Source: Opitutia bacterium
GTDB lineage: Bacteria > Verrucomicrobiota > Verrucomicrobiae > Opitutales > Opitutaceae
Reading direction: 5' to 3'
DNA: 34,891 bases
Assembly: GCA_947442255.1 (NCBI GenBank)
Contig: CANEVO010000036.1
Span: 1 to 34,891 of the forward strand
This document shows positions 7,171 to 14,425 of the stretch, in pieces. Made by a program: the position numbers and the translations under genes. A model generated the notes under the pieces. It ran no database searches. It was not told the origin of the DNA and saw only the letters and a list, made by a program, of their open reading frames with translations. The first letter of the stretch is position 1; each line of letters starts with the position of its first letter.

Positions 7171-10100
7171 TTAGAACGTGCCCTTCACGCCGACGGCGAA
7201 TTGCACACCGAATTCTTCGCTGCGGTAGGTGTGGGTGTAGCCGGGGGTTTCGGGGCTGTAACGTTCGAGGTCCTGCGGGGTGTTCAGGATGTTGCGGGCA
7301 TTGGCGAACACCGTGACACGTTTGTTGAATTTGTATTCGGCGTTGAGGTCGATGTTGTAACGAGAATCGTAATACTCAAACGCGTTGGGCGCGGTGCCAC
7401 TTTGGGCGGAGTTGCGCTGGCGGCCGCGGTAGTTGTATTTCAACATCAGCACGAGCGGGTTCTTGCTAAACGTGAGGCCGGCGCTGCCGCTCTTTGGGAT
7501 GAAACGGTTGAAATCAGCACCATTGGCACCTTGGAGGTGGAGAATGGAGCCGCTGGTGGAGAAGTTGAAATACTTGCCCCAAGTGCCCAGCATGGCGATG
7601 GCCTTGAGCGGTTGCATGTAGTTGAACTCCGCCCCGTCGATGCGGGCGCTGCCGACGTTGAGGCGGCTGTTCACGGTCCAGCCGACATAGCGTTGATCCA
7701 AGCCGAGGGCATCGAGAATGGCCGGGGTCGCAACGGTGTTGATGGCGCCGAAGAAATCGACGAGGTCCTTCCGGAAAACACCGGCCGAGATCAGGCCGCC
7801 TGAGGGGAAGTAGTATTCGGCCGAAATATCATAGTTCTTCGCGGAGTAGGGTTTCAGGCCGGAATTGGTGTAGGTGATGGTGCCCGGAGGGGAACCGGCT
7901 GGAGGATTTGGGTTGTCGTTTTCGTCGATCGTCGTGTTCGGGATGATCGAACCGAGGTCGGGGCGGCCGAAGGTCTTGGCGAAGGCGGCACGGACGAGGA
8001 AATTGTCCGTGACGTTGAACGTGGTGTGGAGGCTCGGGTAGTAGCCGTCGTAGGAGCGTTCAGCATACGACGCGCGCGCCTTGCGGGTGAGGGCGAGTTC
8101 CTGCAGGGAACCGGCGGTGCCGGCCTCGGGTTTGCGGACGCGGGCGCCGTTCACGAGCGTGAACTTACCATCGGTGCCACGGGCGAAGGGAGCGTCGGGA
8201 TCGATGAGTGGGCCGCGGCCGGTGTCATCGGTCTTTTCGAAGCGCACACCGGTGACGATCCCGAGGCGATTGTTAAGCAGGCGGCTCTCGAATTGAGTGT
8301 AGGCGGCGGTGATTTTTTCCGAGAACTGGAGGGAACCGTTGATGCGGTTGGTTTCGTTGGTGACGGCTTGAGCGGGTGTCGTGCTGAAGTAGGACGGATT
8401 GGTCTTCGTCACTTCCCAGAGCTTGTAGGCGTCGCCGAACGGGAGGCGGAAGCCGTAACCGGTATCTTCGCCGAAGTATTTGGTATCGACGTAGGGCGCG
8501 AGACTGTCGTCGGCCGTGTTGGCAAGGCCGTCTTTACCGACGAAGGTGGTCGACTCGTTGTAGCTCTTGATATCGCGCTTCTGTTTTTGGATGAGCCCAC
8601 CGATTTTCATCGTAGCTTCGAAGGGGAGGAAGGGCAGGGCGCGCTTTACGTTGACGCGACCGGCGCGGAATTCATCCCGTGCATCCACCGGGGTGTTGCC
8701 CAAAGTGGTGAGGCGGTAGTTGGCCGGATTGTTGTAGTCGATCTGGGTTCCGGTGGAGTCGAGTGCGGTGAACTTGGCGGGAACGGGATAAGTGATGCCG
8801 TCGTAGAGGACGCGGGAAACGCCTTGGAGGGCGGTGTTCACACCGGAGAAGTGACCGCGTTCGCTGGTGCGATACCAAGTCTTGGAAATGGAGGCGTTAA
8901 GGCCGGACTCGACCTCCCATTCACGACCTTTGTAAGTGTGGTTCAGATTCGCTGCGCGGGTGGCGCCGTATTTATCGCGGAAGGAGCCGCCTTGCGTGAC
9001 GGTGCCGCGGCCGGTGGCGCCATAGGCAAAGGTCGGGCCGAAGGTGAGGGGCGTGCCGGTGGCGGGCGTCGGGACGTCGCTACTGCCGACGTCGAAGTTG
9101 GTGTTACGATTCGCGAAGAACGAGTGGTAGTAGTTGACCTGCGCGCTGGCGGAAAGGACGTGGTAACGGGCGGGTTTCCAGTCGGCCTTGATGCTGAAGG
9201 AATCACGGAACGTATTCTTCGGACCGTCCTGCACCTGATATTGGCGGAGATAGGGATTGGTGACAGTCGCGCCGGCACCGACGAAACGCCACGTGGGCTG
9301 CGAGCGGTGTTGTTCGTTGAACTGGTTCGAGCTGAGACCGTTGATGACGAGGCCGAAGGTCTTCGAGAGCGGGGCGATGTAGTTGAAATCGAAACCTGGG
9401 AGGACCTTGAAAGTCGCTTCGTTGCCGGGACCGGGAGTCTTTTTGAAGACTTGGTAGTCCTCGCTGTTGAAGCTGGTGTAGATGCGGTATTTGAACTGCG
9501 TCGTCGTGGATTCGAAGGCGCTGCGGCTAACCATGTTGACGGAACCGCCGAGGCTGTCGGCCGCTTGGTCTGGAGTCGGCACCTTGGTGACCTCGATGCG
9601 GGAGATGTTGTTAATGGAAACTTGTTCGAGCTCGAACGTGCGGATGGTGCTGCCGGAGGCGGAACTGGCCATGCGGGCGCCGTCCGAGGTGACGTTCGTG
9701 AAGTTATCCGCGAAGCCGCGCACGGAGATCGTGCGGACATCGGCGGCGACGTAGTCGACGGTGACGCCGGGCAGGTATTTCACGAACTCACCGACGTTGC
9801 CTTCGGTAACATCGCCGAACGCATCGGAAGAGACGACGTTCTTGATGTTGGGGGCGAAACGCTGCTCGTTGGTCGCGATGTTGGTCGCGTTGGTTTCGCG
9901 GGACGTGGCGACCGTGAAGGCATCGAGCTTGACGACGTCGCCCATGTCTTTGGCGGCCTGATTGGCGGTTGTCTTGGAGAAGACGAGGTAGAAGTCCTGC
10001 TGCACGGTCTGGCCGGCGGCGACCGTGACGGTCTCGTCCTGAGGCGGCATGCCCGAGAAAAGCACTTTGAGCTTGGCGGTGCCGGGCGGAACGTTGATGA

Positions 10101-10317
10101 GCCGATACTCACCGGACTGGTTGGTGAAGGTTTCGATCTTGGTGCCCTCGACGGTCACGCGGGCATTGTTGATATATTGGCTCGTCGTGACGTTGAGGAC
10201 GCGGCCCTCAATCGTGCCGCTGGAGGCGGATTGGGCGGACGCGATTGGCGGCAGACACAGGCCGGCGAGTGCGAGGCACAGGCGACCGAGGGCGCGGAGT
10301 GGATTGGTCGGTTGCAT
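7171..10317 (-). CDS. TonB-dependent outer-membrane receptor with carboxypeptidase-regulatory-like N-terminal domain
   Basis: A 1048-residue receptor. The signal peptide (about 1-28) ends ASA-Q. Residues about 33-115 form a carboxypeptidase-regulatory-like beta-sandwich (GTIEGRVLNVTTSQYINNAR, G.YRL..VPPGTA). The segment VVKLDAFTVATSRE (about 128-141) is the TonB-box-like motif seen in Opitutaceae receptors. The plug follows (VGEFVKYLPGVTVDY, ISVRGF, RIEVTKVPTPDQAADSLGGSVNM), then a 22-strand-type barrel ending GVKGTF with the usual terminal Phe. It should import a large ligand, probably an oligosaccharide, using TonB energy. A beta-helix (GH28-like) tail fragment ends 49 nt upstream on the same strand, which suggests pectin-type polysaccharide use, but no intact enzyme gene or SusD-like partner is adjacent. 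Repeat copies flank this block. Confidence 0.92.
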   Translation of the reverse strand: MQPTNPLRALGRLCLALAGLCLPPIASAQSASSGTIEGRVLNVTTSQYINNARVTVEGTKIETFTNQSGEYRLINVPPGTAKLKVLFSGMPPQDETVTVAAGQTVQQDFYLVFSKTTANQAAKDMGDVVKLDAFTVATSRETNATNIATNEQRFAPNIKNVVSSDAFGDVTEGNVGEFVKYLPGVTVDYVAADVRTISVRGFADNFTNVTSDGARMASSASGSTIRTFELEQVSINNISRIEVTKVPTPDQAADSLGGSVNMVSRSAFESTTTQFKYRIYTSFNSEDYQVFKKTPGPGNEATFKVLPGFDFNYIAPLSKTFGLVINGLSSNQFNEQHRSQPTWRFVGAGATVTNPYLRQYQVQDGPKNTFRDSFSIKADWKPARYHVLSASAQVNYYHSFFANRNTNFDVGSSDVPTPATGTPLTFGPTFAYGATGRGTVTQGGSFRDKYGATRAANLNHTYKGREWEVESGLNASISKTWYRTSERGHFSGVNTALQGVSRVLYDGITYPVPAKFTALDSTGTQIDYNNPANYRLTTLGNTPVDARDEFRAGRVNVKRALPFLPFEATMKIGGLIQKQKRDIKSYNESTTFVGKDGLANTADDSLAPYVDTKYFGEDTGYGFRLPFGDAYKLWEVTKTNPSYFSTTPAQAVTNETNRINGSLQFSEKITAAYTQFESRLLNNRLGIVTGVRFEKTDDTGRGPLIDPDAPFARGTDGKFTLVNGARVRKPEAGTAGSLQELALTRKARASYAERSYDGYYPSLHTTFNVTDNFLVRAAFAKTFGRPDLGSIIPNTTIDENDNPNPPAGSPPGTITYTNSGLKPYSAKNYDISAEYYFPSGGLISAGVFRKDLVDFFGAINTVATPAILDALGLDQRYVGWTVNSRLNVGSARIDGAEFNYMQPLKAIAMLGTWGKYFNFSTSGSILHLQGANGADFNRFIPKSGSAGLTFSKNPLVLMLKYNYRGRQRNSAQSGTAPNAFEYYDSRYNIDLNAEYKFNKRVTVFANARNILNTPQDLERYSPETPGYTHTYRSEEFGVQFAVGVKGTF

Positions 10318-10366
10318 GGGTTCGTTGGATTTCTGGCAGAAAAATCGAAAGAGACGGGAGTTGGCC

Positions 10367-10603
10367 TCACGGTTGAACGGGAACGAAAGGGGCGCTTTGT
10401 CGCACCCCAGAGGTGTTCGTGAGACGGAAGAGTTTCGCGGCGGCGCCGTCGGTCGCGATGTCGTCGAGCACCAATCGGCTGACAGAATCGAACTCGAAGG
10501 CCGACCCCTTGGACGCGGTTACGCGGACGTGGTGGAGTTCGAGGTCGTTCGCCCGCTCGACGAAGAAACCGATCTTGCCGGTGGCGTTGATGTCGGAGAA
10601 GCG
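10367..10603 (-). pseudogene. C-terminal fragment of a right-handed beta-helix enzyme (GH28-like)
   Basis: About 78 residues remain, reading FSDINATGKIGFFVERANDL, then ELHHVRVTASKGSAFEFDSV, SRLVLDDIATDG, and ending with SAPFVPVQP before TGA. Stacked short beta-strand coils and the RLTNT ending look like the C-terminus of polygalacturonase-type (GH28) or other pectate-lyase-like beta-helix enzymes. The 5' part is absent: the reading frame runs straight into repeat copy 2 at 10606. The TonB receptor starts 49 nt downstream, so the complete gene was probably its operon partner in a polysaccharide-use locus. Confidence 0.55.
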
Positions 10604-10605
10604 GT

Positions 10606-10643
10606 CCCCCCCCGAAAAATCCAGTTTCCTATCAGTTATCAGT
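10606..10643 (-). repeat. Dispersed direct repeat, copy 2 (38 bp)
   Basis: Eight C's, then GAAAAATCCAGTTTCCTATC and AGTTATCAGT. It sits exactly at the truncated 5' end of the GH28-like fragment. The core is identical to copy 3, and the tail (two ACTGATA heptamers on the minus strand) is identical to copy 1. Confidence 0.8.
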
Positions 10644-10727
10644 AGACTGGGCACGGTGCAGCGGGCGTTTCATGGACTCCGGTGCTACGTGCGGCGCCCT
10701 ATAATGGATGCCCGGGAGAGAAAGCCG

Positions 10728-10745
10728 CCCGCCGGGCGCGGCGGG
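10728..10745 (-). terminator. GC-rich hairpin after the DUF2062 fragment
   Basis: A perfect 7-bp stem CCCGCCG/CGGCGGG with a 4-nt loop lies 8 nt beyond the DUF2062 stop (10753) on the minus strand, followed on that strand by CGGCTTTCTCTC. The stem is strong but the T-tract is poor, so this is a candidate intrinsic terminator. Confidence 0.4.
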
Positions 10746-10752
10746 AGTGGTC

Positions 10753-11040
10753 TTACGGGGTGGGATGGTCGGGTCCGGTCGCAGCCCTGACGGCGTGGAA
10801 TGCGGTGGCACCGAATTCGTGGAAGAATTTCACGGGGCTGTCCCAGAAAAGCTGGTTCATCCGGGTCAGGCTAAAGCTGACCCCGGGGGCGCCCGTGACG
10901 ACCTAGCCAATATGCACGCAAGCAAAGATGGCAGAGACCTGGACGGGCCAGAGCACCTGATTAAGGAGCTGGATTATGGGTTGGTTGAGCCGGAGCAGGA
11001 GGGCGACGAGGAAGCAGAGGAAGGTGGTCGTGCCGATAAC
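10753..11040 (-). pseudogene. DUF2062-family membrane protein fragment with an internal stop
   Basis: The minus strand reads GTTTFLCFLVALLLRLNQPI, then IQLLNQVLWPVQVSAIFACV, HIG, a TAG stop (10903-10905), and in the same frame VTGAPGVSFSLTRMNQLFWD, SPVKFFHEFGATAFHAV, to TAA at 10753-10755. The WGTTT-like start, the RLNQP..Q..N...P.Q core and the late FG...HA.. motif match DUF2062 membrane proteins of Verrucomicrobiota. The N-terminus is missing: the frame enters repeat copy 3 at 11041. With one nonsense codon and a lost start it is dead. A hairpin follows its stop. Confidence 0.6.
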
Positions 11041-11073
11041 CCCCTCCCCCCGAAAAATCCAGTTTCCTATCAG
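11041..11073 (-). repeat. Dispersed direct repeat, copy 3 (33 bp)
   Basis: CCCCTCCCCCC, then GAAAAATCCAGTTTCCTATC and AG. It lacks the second heptamer. Its right end overlaps the tgt stop: on the minus strand the TGA at 11070-11072 is the TGA of the repeat's TGATAGG. Its left end is where the DUF2062 fragment becomes truncated. Confidence 0.8.
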
Positions 11074-12236
11074 GCAGTCGCCAATCGCGCCGCTGCCCCC
11101 GTCTCGTAGCGTTCGATCCAGGCGCGATGCCACGACGCATAGTCGCCCGCCTCGAGGTGGGCGCGCGCCTGCGCCATCAGCTCGAGAAAAAAGTGAAGGT
11201 TGTGAATCGTGAGCAGCGTCGGACTCAGGATCTCGCCGGCCAGCGTGAGATGCCGGAGATAGGCCCGCGAAAAATTCGCCGCGTAATTCGCGATTCCCGC
11301 CATGATGGGCCGCGGATCGGCGCGGTATTGCTCATTGCGCAGATTCATCGGGCCATCGGGCGTAAACACGAGGCCGTTGCGCGCCACCCGCGTCGGCAGC
11401 ACGCAGTCAAACATGTCCACGCCCAGCGCGATCATCTTCAACAACTGCGGTGGCGTGCCCAGGCCCATCGTGTAGCGCGGCTTGTCCGCCGGCAGAAACG
11501 GCGTGGTGGCGCCCACCTGCTTAAGCATCTCCGGTTCCGGCTCGCCGACGCTCACGCCTCCCACGGCGTAGCCGGGAAAATCGAGCGCCGCGAGCGACTC
11601 CGCCGCTTCACGCCGCAGGTCGTCGAAGGTCGAACCCTGGACGATGGCGAACACATGGTGCCCGGCCGCGAGAAACCCGTTTTCGGTGGCGATCTGCTTG
11701 CACTGCTGCGCCCAGCGCAGGCTGCGCGCCACCGCCTTCGCGCACGCATCTCGCTCGCAGGGCCAGGGCGGGCATTCATCGATCACCATCGCGATGTCGC
11801 TGCCGAGGTTCTGTTGGATTGTCATCACCTCCCGCGGGCCGAGGAAAAGCTTCGCCCCGTCGAGGTGGGACGCAAACGCCACGCCGTCGTCGCGGATGTC
11901 GCGCAGCCTCGAGAGGGAAAACACCTGAAAGCCGCCACTGTCCGTAAGGATCGGACCGTCCCAGCCCATGAATTTGTGCAGGCCGCCGAGTTCGCGGATT
12001 AGCTGGCTGCCAGGCCGCAGGTTCAGGTGGTACGTATTGCCTAGGATGATCTGCGCACCGATCTCGCGCAGGTGCTGCGGGGTGACGGACTTCACCGTTC
12101 CCTGTGTCCCCACGGGCATGAAAATCGGCGTCTCGATGACGCCGTGGCGGGTGTGCAGCCGGCCGCGCCGGGCCGCGGTGCCCGCATCGGTTTTCAGGAG
12201 CTGGAAATGGTCGGGCATGCGGGTAAAGCGGCCCAT
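11070..12236 (-). CDS. tgt: tRNA-guanine transglycosylase, bacterial type, lacking zinc-site cysteines
   Basis: This enzyme exchanges guanine-34 for preQ1 in tRNAs with GUN anticodons (queuosine pathway, cytosol). It has [35 protein letters not shown], the Asp of [44 protein letters not shown] and the nucleophile Asp in [14 protein letters not shown]. At the zinc site (about 11262-11303) the family motif C-x-C-x2-C before the N(Y/F)SRAYL helix is replaced by [16 protein letters not shown] with no cysteine, although the partner His in [11 protein letters not shown] is kept. ATG 12236 is preceded by GGAAAG at 9 nt; ATG 12218 (MPDHFQLL) is the alternative. Frame beyond 12236 is only an antisense extension. 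Divergent from trpG/pabA. Confidence 0.95.
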   Translation of the reverse strand: MGRFTRMPDHFQLLKTDAGTAARRGRLHTRHGVIETPIFMPVGTQGTVKSVTPQHLREIGAQIILGNTYHLNLRPGSQLIRELGGLHKFMGWDGPILTDSGGFQVFSLSRLRDIRDDGVAFASHLDGAKLFLGPREVMTIQQNLGSDIAMVIDECPPWPCERDACAKAVARSLRWAQQCKQIATENGFLAAGHHVFAIVQGSTFDDLRREAAESLAALDFPGYAVGGVSVGEPEPEMLKQVGATTPFLPADKPRYTMGLGTPPQLLKMIALGVDMFDCVLPTRVARNGLVFTPDGPMNLRNEQYRADPRPIMAGIANYAANFSRAYLRHLTLAGEILSPTLLTIHNLHFFLELMAQARAHLEAGDYASWHRAWIERYETGAAARLATA

Positions 12237-12318
12237 AACCGCCGACTTTCCGCTTGCTTGGCAAACTGTTCCGGCGGTCCCAAGCCCCCACTCCCTCCCC
12301 CGGGGCCAACCCCTATGC

Positions 12319-12334
12319 TTGACGCTGGTGTCAA
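12319..12334. promoter_or_regulatory. Dyad TTGAC-N6-GTCAA in the tgt/trpG divergent gap
   Basis: A perfect 5-bp inverted repeat lies in the 123-nt region between tgt (starting 12236, minus) and trpG (starting 12360, plus). Each arm reads as a -35-like TTGAC on its own strand (TTGACA toward tgt, TTGACG toward trpG), but no convincing -10 hexamer follows at the right distance. It may be an operator or paired promoter elements. Confidence 0.3.
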
Positions 12335-12359
12335 TCCACGAGGTAGTAGGGCAAAACGC

Positions 12360-12926
12360 GTGCTTCTGGTCATCGACAACTACGACTCCTTCACCTTCAA
12401 CCTGGTCCAATATTTTGGGCAGTTGGGGGTGGAACAGCGGGTGTTTCGCAACGACGAGATCACTCCCGCGGAAGCGCTCGCGCTGAACCCCGAGCGCGTG
12501 CTGCTGTCGCCGGGGCCGTGTTCGCCCCGCGAAGCCGGCGTCACCCTCGATATCATCCAGGCGTTCGCCGGACGGAAGCCGATGCTGGGCGTTTGCCTGG
12601 GGCATCAATCGATCGGCCATTACTTTGGCGGCCAGGTGGTCCGCGCCGCGCGGCTGATGCACGGCAAAACCTCACCGATTCTGCATCATAACACCGATGT
12701 CTTTCGTGGCATGCCACAGGGTTTCGCCGCCACGCGCTACCACTCCCTGTTGGTCGATCGCGCCACGTTTCCCGCCGAACTGGAAATCACCGCCGAAACC
12801 GCCGAGGGCGAGGTCATGGGCTTGCGCCACCGCACCCTGCCCATCTGGGGCGTGCAATTTCACCCCGAGTCGATCGCCACCGAGGGTGGGATAAAGATTT
12901 TGGAGAACTTCCTGGGCCTCAACTGA
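12360..12926 (+). CDS. trpG/pabA: Anthranilate/aminodeoxychorismate synthase glutaminase subunit
   Basis: A 188-residue class I glutamine amidotransferase that passes ammonia to TrpE or PabB for tryptophan or folate synthesis. The start at GTG 12360 gives the standard beginning [20 protein letters not shown] and is preceded by AGTAGGG; an upstream in-frame ATG at 12315 would add 15 atypical residues. Motifs are [13 protein letters not shown] (oxyanion loop), the nucleophile Cys in [16 protein letters not shown], and the His-x-Glu of [14 protein letters not shown]. No trpE, trpD or pabB is adjacent, so the sequence does not tell the two roles apart. nrdR starts 23 nt downstream on the same strand. 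Confidence 0.93.
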   Translation: MLLVIDNYDSFTFNLVQYFGQLGVEQRVFRNDEITPAEALALNPERVLLSPGPCSPREAGVTLDIIQAFAGRKPMLGVCLGHQSIGHYFGGQVVRAARLMHGKTSPILHHNTDVFRGMPQGFAATRYHSLLVDRATFPAELEITAETAEGEVMGLRHRTLPIWGVQFHPESIATEGGIKILENFLGLN

Positions 12927-12949
12927 GGCGACTGAACCGCTCCCCGCTC

Positions 12950-13417
12950 ATGCGTTGCCCCAAATGCACCTCGATTGAGGACAAGGTGATGGATTCCCGC
13001 ATCAGCAAGGAGGGGTCGACCATCCGCCGCCGGCGCGAATGCCTTGAGTGCGGCCACCGGTACAGCACTACGGAGATGCTCGTGCGGGACGGCGTCGTGG
13101 TCATCAAGCGCGACGGCCGGCGCGAGGACTTCGACCGGGAGAAGCTCGCCCGGGCGGTCCGCGCGGCATGCCACAAGCGCCCCGTCGATGCGGAGCAGAT
13201 CGCGATGCTGGTGGAGGACGTGATGGATGCGCTGGAAGCGCAATTCGAGCGGGAGATTCCCTCGCGCGCCATCGGCGAGGGCGTGATGCAGCGGCTGCGC
13301 ACGGTCGATCAAGTGGCTTACGTCCGGTTTGCCAGCGTATACAAGGAGTTCCGTGACGTTGCCGAGTTCGTCGACGAAATCAGCACGCTCGGAAACTCCA
13401 AGACCGGCGACCTCTGA
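12950..13417 (+). CDS. nrdR: Transcriptional repressor NrdR
   Basis: A 155-residue zinc-ribbon/ATP-cone repressor of ribonucleotide reductase genes. The zinc ribbon cysteines are Cys3, Cys6, Cys31 and Cys34 (MRCPKC ... ECLECGHRYST). The ATP-cone covers about residues 47-137 (VVVIKRDGRREDFDREKLAR, then A.R.AC.KRPV, RTVDQVAYVRFASVYKEF). Size and order are fully typical. It senses ATP/dATP and binds NrdR boxes upstream of nrd operons, which are not in this window. It probably shares a transcript with trpG upstream (23-nt gap) and the unknown gene downstream (18-nt gap). Confidence 0.97.
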   Translation: MRCPKCTSIEDKVMDSRISKEGSTIRRRRECLECGHRYSTTEMLVRDGVVVIKRDGRREDFDREKLARAVRAACHKRPVDAEQIAMLVEDVMDALEAQFEREIPSRAIGEGVMQRLRTVDQVAYVRFASVYKEFRDVAEFVDEISTLGNSKTGDL

Positions 13418-13435
13418 TTTGCGCCCATTTTCCCA

Positions 13436-13978
13436 ATGGGAGTGAAAGGGCGAATCCCCGCGGCTTTGCAGACGGCGGCCGCCAACCGCGACGACTTGCG
13501 GCGACTGCATTTCATCAATGCGCTGTTCGCCCACGCGACGGGCCGGGACCTTTATCTCGCCGACCAGATCAAGGGCGCGATCACGTTCAGCCTCGCGGAA
13601 CTTGAGGCCCAAACCGCGCTTCAGCCCAAACTCACCGCGACATTCGACGCCGCCTTCAACGCCGCCGCCGCCGGGTTGCTCGCCAAACTTTTCTCGGATC
13701 TGCCGCGCCACGGCTTTTTCCACTGGGACGCCGCGCTCACGCTCGCCTCGCCCACGCCGTTGTTCACCCGCGCCGAGATCATGGCCGGTCTGAAACACCT
13801 CGCCCCCTATCGCGAGTCCACCCTGCTCGTCACAAATCTCCGCCCGGCGCTCCTCCCGCCCGGCCGGCGGGCCACGCCGCGCCGCAAACGCGACTACGTC
13901 GACACCCTCGCCTTCATCCACGACCTCGTCGCCGCCCGGACAGTACGAAGCGCTGACCTGCAGCTCTTGTTTTTGTGA
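13436..13978 (+). CDS. Conserved-looking protein of unknown function
   Basis: A 180-residue protein I do not recognise. ATG 13436 lies 18 nt after nrdR on the same strand, and codon use is like that of its neighbours, so it is probably real. It is soluble and Ala/Leu-rich: helices at about 15-45 (LRRLHFINALFAHATGRDLY), an aromatic stretch RHGFFHWDAALTLASPTPLF (about 94-113), then MAGLKHLAPYRESTLLVTNL and a basic Pro/Arg patch PPGRRATPRRKRDYVD (about 140-155) before a final helix. No signal peptide, membrane segment or enzymatic motif is visible. The basic patch might contact nucleic acid; this is a guess. Confidence 0.6.
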   Translation: MGVKGRIPAALQTAAANRDDLRRLHFINALFAHATGRDLYLADQIKGAITFSLAELEAQTALQPKLTATFDAAFNAAAAGLLAKLFSDLPRHGFFHWDAALTLASPTPLFTRAEIMAGLKHLAPYRESTLLVTNLRPALLPPGRRATPRRKRDYVDTLAFIHDLVAARTVRSADLQLLFL

Positions 13979-13984
13979 CCGGTA

Positions 13985-14041
13985 AATCACGCTGATCGGC
14001 GCGAATTAACTTTGATCTCTTTGGGGTCAATCCGCGTGATT
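13985..14041. repeat. Inverted repeat AATCACGC ... GCGTGATT
   Basis: An 8-bp perfect inverted repeat (13985-13992 and 14034-14041) with a 41-nt, AT-richer loop occupies the gap between the unknown gene and the HIT gene. It could be a REP-like element or a processing/attenuation structure. A 41-nt loop is long, so chance cannot be excluded. Confidence 0.3.
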
Positions 14042-14060
14042 CGCGGGCAACCCTTCCGAT

Positions 14061-14402
14061 ATGGCCAAGACGATTTTCCAGAAAATTATCGACCGGGAAA
14101 TCCCCGCGAAGATCGAGCACGAGGATGAACACTGCATCGTCCTGCACGACATCGAGCCCCAGGCGCCGGTGCATCTGCTGATCATTCCCAAGCGCCCGAT
14201 TCCCCGGATCGCGGACACCACCGCTGCCGATGAACCGGTGCTCGGCCACCTGCTCTTCGTCGCCAGTGTCGTCGCCAAAAAACTCAACCTCGCCGAAGGC
14301 TTCCGCCTCGTCGTGAACAACGGTCGCCACGCCTGCGAATCCGTCCCACATCTCCACGTGCATATGCTCGCCAGGCGGCAGATGACGTGGCCGCCGGGCT
14401 GA
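14061..14402 (+). CDS. hinT: HIT-family nucleotide hydrolase (Hint/HinT-like)
   Basis: A 113-residue cytosolic purine nucleoside phosphoramidase of the histidine-triad family. It starts TIFQKIIDREIPAKIEHEDE as HinT proteins do, continues with APVHLLIIPKRPIPRI, then RLVVNNGRHACESVPHLHVH, and ends with MTWPPG. The histidine triad is His97-Leu-His99-Val-His101. The usual GQSV before the triad reads CESV and the GGR after it reads ARR, small deviations outside the catalytic histidines. ATG 14061 fits the family length exactly. It converges on dprA with a 23-nt gap. Confidence 0.95.
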   Translation: MAKTIFQKIIDREIPAKIEHEDEHCIVLHDIEPQAPVHLLIIPKRPIPRIADTTAADEPVLGHLLFVASVVAKKLNLAEGFRLVVNNGRHACESVPHLHVHMLARRQMTWPPG

Positions 14403-14425
14403 CCCTAGCCCGCGCCAGCTCTCCG

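Noticed and set aside
8026..10422. Open plus-strand frame of 798 codons opposite the TonB receptor
   Set aside because: It is the antisense shadow of a GC-rich gene; the minus-strand frame has a signal peptide, plug and barrel motifs, whereas this one is a Gly/Val/Glu-rich chance frame.
10691..10706. Perfect TATAAT at about 10700 as a promoter
   Set aside because: No -35-like hexamer lies at 16-18 nt upstream and no gene begins downstream on the plus strand.
7125..11073. Integron-like cassette array
   Set aside because: The repeats lack GTTRRRY core sites and the long imperfect stem of attC, and no integrase is present.
12237..12662. 5' extension of the tgt frame to 12662
   Set aside because: It runs antisense through trpG/pabA; the Tgt family begins at MPDHFQLL or a few residues before it.
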